Virus record (IMG/VR): IMGVR_UViG_3300042320_001813
Span: 1-20,712 of that record
Source of the DNA: a virus
Reading direction: 5' to 3' (one strand)
Length of the DNA stretch: 20,712 bases
Shown piece by piece: positions 19,162 through 20,712 of the stretch. Each line of letters begins with the position of its first letter. The first letter of the stretch is position 1. The notes below the pieces were generated by a model. It was not told the origin of the DNA. It saw nothing but the letters and a program-made list of their open reading frames with translations, and did no database searches. Both the position numbers and the translations under genes were made by a program.

Positions 19162-20187
19162 TTACTGTAGTTGTAAATGTGTTTCTAGCGTTTGTAAAAC
19201 TGTAGATCTATCTGGAATTTTATCAGCATATTGTTCTTTTTGGCTGAATGACAGGTCAATTCTATCAAAAGGATCAAGATCTTCAACGGCTGAAGCAATA
19301 TAATTCCATGCATCACCGATGGCGCCACTGTCTCGCCAGTCGGTAACAACAGGAGTAATCGTGTTCATTGCGTAGGCAAACATCGGACTCCACCAAGACC
19401 CGTCTCGCCCATGAGGAGAAATTGCGGCGCCAGAAGAACCTTCAAGTTTTGTTTTAAGTGACGCGTCGGTTGATTTGTATCCGTCTTTCGCCGCGGTAAA
19501 CGGAAACTTTGACGTCGCTGCAACTCGTTTAGTCCAACTTGAAGTTACGTCACTTGCCACCCAAACGTGCTTTTTTACGATAGCTTTTTCTACAGCCGTG
19601 GTTGATGGTGTGTCAGACACAAGGTAAGAATCAACATTGACTGGCTTTAGCGCTTTTGCGGCGTTATCTCCTACTTGAGCACACACTTTGTAGTGGTTGT
19701 TCCACGGCAGCTCTGGGTACAAACATGTCTTCCAGTTGTCGTTCAACAAATAGTCAACAGCTGAAAGAAGCTTATTTTTAACTCCAGGACGCGCTGCTTC
19801 GAAGTACTCTTTACGTGATGAGTAGAACTGTTTGACAATATTCTCTGGAGCTGTGCTAATTGCGCGCAGACTAGAAAAAATCTGATGCGGAGCCGGAGCG
19901 TCGATGAACATAATCAACTTATCACTGTCTTTAAGCGCGTCTATTACGCTGAGGCCGCCATACGCGTAGTTAGCTGACACGCTTGTGATTGGAGATACAC
20001 CAGCAACTACAGCGTCATACTCGTCTAAAAACGCAGCGTCCCATTCAACAGAAGGCGGTTCATGGGTGACGTCGTAGCCTGCTTTCTCAAGGATATCGAC
20101 AAGAACTCCTGAAAACTGCAGGGTTCTAAGATTAGCGCGAATAGACGACTGCGATGACGTCATTCCCGTAACTAGTACTTTTTTCAT
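19162..20187 (-). CDS. Glycosyltransferase-like protein (GT-B type)
   Basis: 341 residues. It starts MKKVLVTGMTSSQSS with a Rossmann-like first half (SGVLVDILEKAGYDV, YDAVVAGVSPIT, KLIMFIDAP). Toward the C-terminus, ISPHGRDGSWWSPMFAYAM (256-274) is followed by TPVVTDWRDSGAIGDAWNYI and VEDLD. This resembles the nucleotide-sugar-binding half of GT-B transferases in actinobacteriophages. The same motif, SP-x-x-x-x-GS-x-WW-x-x-x-F-x-YA and VTD, is in the next gene upstream, so the two are paralogues. It overlaps that gene by 4 nt (ATGA). Acceptor and sugar are unknown; phage DNA, a virion protein or the host surface are candidates. Assignment is moderate because no catalytic residue is identified. 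Confidence 0.6.
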   Translation of the reverse strand: MKKVLVTGMTSSQSSIRANLRTLQFSGVLVDILEKAGYDVTHEPPSVEWDAAFLDEYDAVVAGVSPITSVSANYAYGGLSVIDALKDSDKLIMFIDAPAPHQIFSSLRAISTAPENIVKQFYSSRKEYFEAARPGVKNKLLSAVDYLLNDNWKTCLYPELPWNNHYKVCAQVGDNAAKALKPVNVDSYLVSDTPSTTAVEKAIVKKHVWVASDVTSSWTKRVAATSKFPFTAAKDGYKSTDASLKTKLEGSSGAAISPHGRDGSWWSPMFAYAMNTITPVVTDWRDSGAIGDAWNYIASAVEDLDPFDRIDLSFSQKEQYADKIPDRSTVLQTLETHLQLQ

Positions 20188-20712
20188 GCGACTGTGCCGT
20201 CTGGGTTGAGTTTAAGTCCTCTATCTTCAGTAGCTGCTCGTGTAACAATTCTGTTGCAGTGCTCGACGAACGATTGGTACGTTGGCATGTGCGGACGAAG
20301 CGCCGCCGACTGTGCGTCGGCTGCTTCTTTGAGTTCGGCGTCGTTCATAGCCTCAACCTGGCGGATAGTTAGTTTATATGGAGCGCCAAGTGGGTCGCCT
20401 TCTCCTTTATCAGTCACAAGAATTGAACCGACGCGAGCGGCGTACATGAATCGGCTACGCCACCAGCCTGACCCAGCGTGCGGGTATGGCGGCGACAAGA
20501 TTCCCCAGTGATCATTGTAGAAGCCGAGAACATCAGCTTCAGTCTGAAAGCGCTGACCGCCGTATTTGCGAATAAGTTTTCTACTGCCTACGATTTCAAC
20601 TGGCCACGCAGGGCTCTTTCTTTCCAACCATGTGTCGTGAGGCATCAACGCGCCAAGAACCCACGAACGCTTTTTTGTAGCCGCGTCAGCAGGTGTGACT
20701 GCTTCAAGGGTG
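20184..20712 (-). CDS. Glycosyltransferase-like protein, 5' end outside window (partial)
   Basis: The frame is open to the right edge, so the N-terminal part is missing; 175 residues are visible. KKRSWVLGAL-PHDTWLERK-PAWPVEIVGSRK is typical of the hinge/C-terminal Rossmann start in GT-B proteins. Then comes FYNDHWGILSPPYPHAGSGWWRSRFMYAA, followed by GSILVTDKGEGDPLGAPY and a helical end. The GS-WW-x-x-x-F-x-YAA...VTD motif matches the downstream paralogue at 19162-20187. An in-frame TTG-ATG at 20643-20648 should not be taken as the true start, since homologous-looking sequence continues upstream. It is translationally coupled to its paralogue (ATGA). Confidence 0.6.
   Translation of the reverse strand, partial: TLEAVTPADAATKKRSWVLGALMPHDTWLERKSPAWPVEIVGSRKLIRKYGGQRFQTEADVLGFYNDHWGILSPPYPHAGSGWWRSRFMYAARVGSILVTDKGEGDPLGAPYKLTIRQVEAMNDAELKEAADAQSAALRPHMPTYQSFVEHCNRIVTRAATEDRGLKLNPDGTVA

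Overview
The window reads as part of the genome of a tailed double-stranded DNA phage (or a prophage or metagenomic phage contig). A WhiB-type Fe-S protein gene (14933-15466, minus strand) points to an actinobacterial host, because that family is confined to Actinobacteria and their phages. The moderate base composition and the marine/freshwater flavour of the tail proteins suggest an aquatic actinobacterium. The host is an inference.

Plus strand, 1-14955: a late tail-fibre region. Its core is an array of seven pairs, each a long glycine-rich adhesin-like gene followed by a short partner gene of about 75-121 codons. Called here G1/S1 to G7/S7, they are 1-666/666-941, 1642-2532/2532-2867, 5822-6706/6709-6960, 6963-8663/8686-9000, 9004-9936/9936-10214, 10217-11092/11089-11313 and 11317-12210/12210-12575. 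Two blocks interrupt the array. Block one (944-1638) holds a beta-rich tail protein and a tail assembly chaperone-like protein. Block two (2967-5818) holds a tailspike with a C-terminal self-cleaving chaperone domain, a short fibre sharing its N-terminus, and a small beta protein. Pairs are translationally coupled, and shared DNA blocks lie at their junctions. The array is followed by a promoter region, a protein with two glycosyltransferase domains (12699-14438) and a SAM methyltransferase (14440-14955).

Minus strand, 20712-14933: a convergent early/middle-type metabolic and regulatory cluster of small, mostly overlapping genes. In transcription order these are a partial glycosyltransferase-like gene, its paralogue, a MazG/dUTPase-like pyrophosphohydrolase with a zinc ribbon, a KOW-like small protein, an unknown protein, a DUF6378-like protein, a C5-cytosine DNA methyltransferase, a pyrimidine-dimer glycosylase-like protein, an unknown protein, and WhiB fused to a zinc ribbon. 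The two strands meet tail-to-tail with a 23-nt coding overlap at 14933-14955.

The most interesting part is the adhesin/partner array. Partner subtype follows adhesin subtype, domain order is permuted between subtypes, a block has moved inside one adhesin, and ribosome binding sites lie inside the conserved last codons of the partner genes. Together this looks like a recombination-driven receptor-binding repertoire. A second lead is the cytosine methyltransferase near two glycosyltransferase-like paralogues, which could belong to a DNA hypermodification pathway continuing past the right edge. No gap longer than 300 bases lacks a gene, and no tRNA, CRISPR, integrase or insertion sequence was seen.
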